A stretch of 7,849 nucleotides of DNA, from NCBI GenBank assembly GCA_050744525.1, contig JBOGHG010000186.1, positions 1 through 7,849 on the forward strand, given 5' to 3'. The notes beneath the pieces are model-generated. The model worked only from the letters and a program-made list of their open reading frames with translations, had not been told where the DNA came from and did not search any database. This DNA is from DASQUK01 sp050744525 (lineage in GTDB: Bacteria; Actinomycetota; Acidimicrobiia; Acidimicrobiales; VFJN01). The position numbers and the translations under genes were made by a program. Shown piece by piece: positions 5,698 to 7,849 of this stretch. Within the stretch, counting starts at the first letter, position 1, and each line of letters begins with the position of its first letter.

Positions 5698-6660
5698 GGC
5701 GCCCTGGGCCTCGAGCCACCGTTCGGCGTCTATGGCGGCCTCGCATCCCGTACCGGCAGCGGTGACGGCCTGGCGGTACACGTGGTCCTGGACGTCGCCG
5801 CAGGCGAACACGCCCTCGACGTTGGTCGAGGTGGCGCCCCGCCCCAACCCGGTCACCAGGTACCCCGACTCCTCCATCTCGAGCTGGCCCTTGAACAGGT
5901 CGGTGTTGGGCTTGTGGCCGATGGCCACGAACAGCCCGGAGACGGGCAGCGAGACCACCTCGTCGGTGAGCACGTTGCGCACGGTGATCCCCGACAGCTT
6001 GCCGTCGCCCTCGATGCCGTCGACGACGTGGTTCCAGAGGAACCTGATCTTCTCGTTGGCGAACGCACGTTCCTGCATGATCTTCGACGCCCGCAGCTCG
6101 TCCCGGCGGTGGACGACCGTCACGGACCGGGCGAACTTGGTCAGGAAGATGGCCTCCTCCATAGCGGAGTCCCCGCCGCCGACCACTGCGATGTCGTGCT
6201 CGCGGAAGAAGAAGCCGTCACAGGTGGCACATGTCGAGACGCCGTGGCCAACCAGGTCGGCCTCGCGGTCGAGACCCAGCATGAGCGACTGGGCGCCGGT
6301 GGAGATGATCAATGCCTCCGCCTGGTAGGTGGGCTCGGCGACGTCGGGATCGCCGACCCAGACCCCGAACGGGCGGGCCGACAGGTCGACGCGGGAGGCC
6401 TTCTCCGTGCGGATGTCGGCGCCGAAGCGCGCCGCCTGCTCCCGGAAGCGGGTCATGAGCTCGGGCCCCATGATCCCCTCGGGAAACCCCGGGTAGTTCT
6501 CGACCTCGGTCGTGAGCATGAGCTGCCCACCGGGCTGGTCGCTCGCGGACGAGGGTTCCCCCTCCAACACCAACGGTTCGAGGTTGGCGCGGGCGGCGTA
6601 GATGGCGGCGGTCAGCCCGGCGGGACCGGATCCGATGACGATGACCTTGCGGGTGCTCAT
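5695..6660 (-). CDS. trxB: Thioredoxin reductase TrxB
   Basis: This FAD flavoenzyme passes electrons from NADPH to thioredoxin. The 321 residues are the normal length for the low-molecular-weight bacterial type. The FAD motif is GSGPAG (10-15), followed by GGQLMLTTEVENYPGFP (44-60). The redox-active pair is CATC (144-147, in STCATCDGFFF). The NADPH fold has GGGDSAMEEA (161-170) and HRRDELRA (184-191). The closing FAD motif is ACGDVQD (286-292), followed by RQAVTAAGTGCEAA. All catalytic residues are present. The start at 6660 has a GAGGA a few bases upstream in mRNA sense. It lies 57 bases downstream of the small membrane gene and 120 bases upstream of trxA, so one - strand transcript may cover several of these genes. 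Confidence 0.98.
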   Translation of the reverse strand: MSTRKVIVIGSGPAGLTAAIYAARANLEPLVLEGEPSSASDQPGGQLMLTTEVENYPGFPEGIMGPELMTRFREQAARFGADIRTEKASRVDLSARPFGVWVGDPDVAEPTYQAEALIISTGAQSLMLGLDREADLVGHGVSTCATCDGFFFREHDIAVVGGGDSAMEEAIFLTKFARSVTVVHRRDELRASKIMQERAFANEKIRFLWNHVVDGIEGDGKLSGITVRNVLTDEVVSLPVSGLFVAIGHKPNTDLFKGQLEMEESGYLVTGLGRGATSTNVEGVFACGDVQDHVYRQAVTAAGTGCEAAIDAERWLEAQGA

Positions 6661-6717
6661 GTGTCCTCGTGGAAGCGCGGTGTCGGCTCGGAATGAGCCT
6701 CGGCTCGGTCAACGCCG

Positions 6718-7095
6718 TCAGGCGGGTCGATCTTCCGGGCCCGCGCCGCGGCGCCGAACCCAGAGGACCCCGCCGGCCAACACGAACACCAAGCCGATGA
6801 TGAGGTGCGCCGCCCAGGTGTGCTCGTCACCGAAGACGGCATCGGGCAGGTAGTTGTCGATGAGGCGGACGGCGGCGATCGTTCCCAGCACCAGGGCCGC
6901 GAGCCCCACGAGCGCGGCGAAGGTCCCGTACACCACGGCACGGGCCACGGTCAGCGCCGGCCGGGCGGTCCGGTCCCGGACGTTCCCGACCGCCCGCTCG
7001 ATCGTGTCCGCCGCCTGTGTCGCCCAGTCACCCGACGGGTGGGCGGGGCTGGCGGCGTCCCGGTTGTGCCGGACGGATGAGCCGACCTGAGCCAT
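6718..7095 (-). CDS. Small two-helix membrane protein, function unknown
   Basis: This 125-residue protein has a hydrophilic N-terminus (1-45) with HNRDAASPAHPSGDWATQAA and a short likely amphipathic stretch (TIERAVGNVRDRTARP). Two hydrophobic segments follow, about 48-76 (AVVYGTFAALVGLAALVLGT) and 95-113 (AAHLIIGLVFVLAGGVLWV). A basic end, RRRGAGPEDRPA, probably stays in the cytoplasm. The layout recalls the small holin-like or membrane-stress proteins of actinobacteria (phage holin superfamily III type), but I see no diagnostic motif and assign no function. The start at 7095 has no Shine-Dalgarno; a TAGGCT hexamer lies six bases upstream, which suggests a leaderless message. It sits between the anti-sigma-like gene and trxB, a place where mycobacteria have no gene. 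Confidence 0.85.
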   Translation of the reverse strand: MAQVGSSVRHNRDAASPAHPSGDWATQAADTIERAVGNVRDRTARPALTVARAVVYGTFAALVGLAALVLGTIAAVRLIDNYLPDAVFGDEHTWAAHLIIGLVFVLAGGVLWVRRRGAGPEDRPA

Positions 7096-7101
7096 GCGGG
7101 A

Positions 7102-7107
7102 AGCCTA
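7102..7107 (-). promoter_or_regulatory. Possible -10 element for a leaderless transcript
   Basis: On the - strand TAGGCT fits the actinobacterial -10 pattern TAnnnT. It ends six bases before the ATG at 7095, so transcription would begin at or next to the start codon. No Shine-Dalgarno is present, which is consistent. The -35 region is weak (no TTGAC at 16-18 bases). Confidence 0.35.
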
Positions 7108-7185
7108 GTTGCGGGGCACCGCGGGATCGTTCAGGCCGACGAGCGGCTGCTCGGAGCGCGTTGGCCGGCCGGCGTCGTCGCGGGC

Positions 7186-7836
7186 TCAGTCCTCGAGCGG
7201 CTGGTCGACGACCACGCTGCAGGACGCGTCGACGGCGACGAGGCGCTGCTCCCCGTCGACGTCGAGGACCCAGACGTCGACCGGTTCGCCATCCAGCGTG
7301 GCGCGACCCTGGAGCAAGACCCTCTCGGGAGCCGCCGGGAGCCGCTCGTCCTGGGCATCGTCTCGGCATGCGGCCGGCGGGAAGCCAGCCGCCCCAGCGT
7401 CACCTTGCTCCGCCTCGGCCTCCCGGCCGGATCCCTCGGCCAGAGGGCTGGCGAACCCGTCGGCCAGGATCGATCGGGCGCGGTCGGCGAGCGCGTCCGA
7501 GGAGTCGACATCGCCGAGGTCGACGATCACCTCCAGCCCGTCACCGGGTGCGGTGGTCTCCTCGGAGGCGCCGCTGTCGTCGGCCTCCGCAGCCGCATCG
7601 GACGCACCGCCTTCGTCCGAGCCCTCGTCGGTCCCCCCTTCTTGGCCGGCGAGCGTCGCAGTGTCGTCGCTACCGGTGTCCCAGTTGCTGGCGACGACGC
7701 CCAGGCCGACGAAGGCGAGCATGACGGCGGCGGCCGCGAGCCAGCGGCGGCGCGCGGTCGCGCGTGTGCGCTCGGGCGTGCCGGCGCGCGACGTTGCGAG
7801 CCGCGCCGCGGCGCGGGCGCGGCCCAGCGGGCTCAC
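7186..7836 (-). CDS. Single-pass membrane protein, possible anti-sigma-like factor
   Basis: The protein has 216 residues if it starts at GTG 7836. The frame stays open to the window edge, so a longer form is possible. Residues 1-31 are basic (RARAAARLATSRAGTPERTR) and probably cytoplasmic. The transmembrane helix is 32-50 (WLAAAAVMLAFVGLGVVAS). Residues 52-100 form an acidic linker of Gly, Ser, Asp, Glu and Thr outside the membrane. The C-terminal part (about 155-216) has two cysteines (Cys157, Cys206) and a beta-rich pattern, LLQGRATLDGEPVDVWVLDV. This layout, with the place upstream of trxB where mycobacteria have the SigM anti-sigma factor, suggests an anti-sigma or sensor role. However, the 31-residue cytoplasmic part is too short for a normal zinc anti-sigma domain and lacks its His/Cys motif. 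The role is inference; the gene itself is well supported. Confidence 0.82.
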   Translation of the reverse strand: MSPLGRARAAARLATSRAGTPERTRATARRRWLAAAAVMLAFVGLGVVASNWDTGSDDTATLAGQEGGTDEGSDEGGASDAAAEADDSGASEETTAPGDGLEVIVDLGDVDSSDALADRARSILADGFASPLAEGSGREAEAEQGDAGAAGFPPAACRDDAQDERLPAAPERVLLQGRATLDGEPVDVWVLDVDGEQRLVAVDASCSVVVDQPLED

Positions 7837-7849
7837 CGCCGCCCTGACG

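Noticed and set aside
5779..5784. CACGTG within trxB as a parS
   Set aside because: The arms do not match parS, and the bases are explained by conserved TrxB codons.
5782..6696. 304-residue open frame antisense to trxB
   Set aside because: TrxB on the opposite strand has every expected motif; the antisense frame has none.

Overview
The window is a chromosomal, very GC-rich segment that reads as the origin-proximal housekeeping block of an actinobacterium. The order yidC-jag-rsmG-parA-parB on the + strand, converging with trxA-trxB on the - strand, is the arrangement known from Mycobacterium and relatives. There, trxB is preceded by a membrane anti-sigma factor and an ECF sigma factor. The lack of cwlM between trxA and parB, the short N-terminus of RsmG and the extra small membrane gene next to trxB suggest a deep-branching actinobacterium, perhaps Acidimicrobiia. 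This placement is inference; no rRNA or marker phylogeny is available.

Layout. Positions 3-470 are the C-terminal end of YidC, cut by the window edge. It is followed by jag (475-1470) and rsmG (1479-2099) in a tight, probably cotranscribed cluster. Then comes a gene-free spacer of about 1.24 kb (2100-3335), the most unusual part of the window. It holds three parS-type palindromes at its left end (2109, 2181, 2242) and one at its right end (3107). Between them lies a degenerate array of roughly 135-bp GC-rich repeats with hairpin-forming segments (2292-2575 and 2781-3051), and no credible gene. parA (3336-4259) and parB (4234-5130) follow as an overlapping operon. A short convergent intergenic region (5131-5247) carries a perfect 12-bp stem-loop that also resembles DnaA boxes.

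On the - strand, read right to left, are a single-pass membrane protein with an acidic linker (7186-7836, possibly an anti-sigma-like factor), a two-helix small membrane protein (6718-7095), trxB (5695-6660) and trxA (5248-5574).

Functionally, YidC inserts membrane proteins and Jag is its usual RNA-binding neighbour. RsmG methylates 16S rRNA. ParA, ParB and the parS cluster form the chromosome segregation system, with its centromere placed directly upstream of its own operon. TrxB and TrxA form the NADPH-thioredoxin reducing pair. No CRISPR array, transposase, tRNA or rRNA was found. The candidate for something undescribed is the repeat array between the parS sites.
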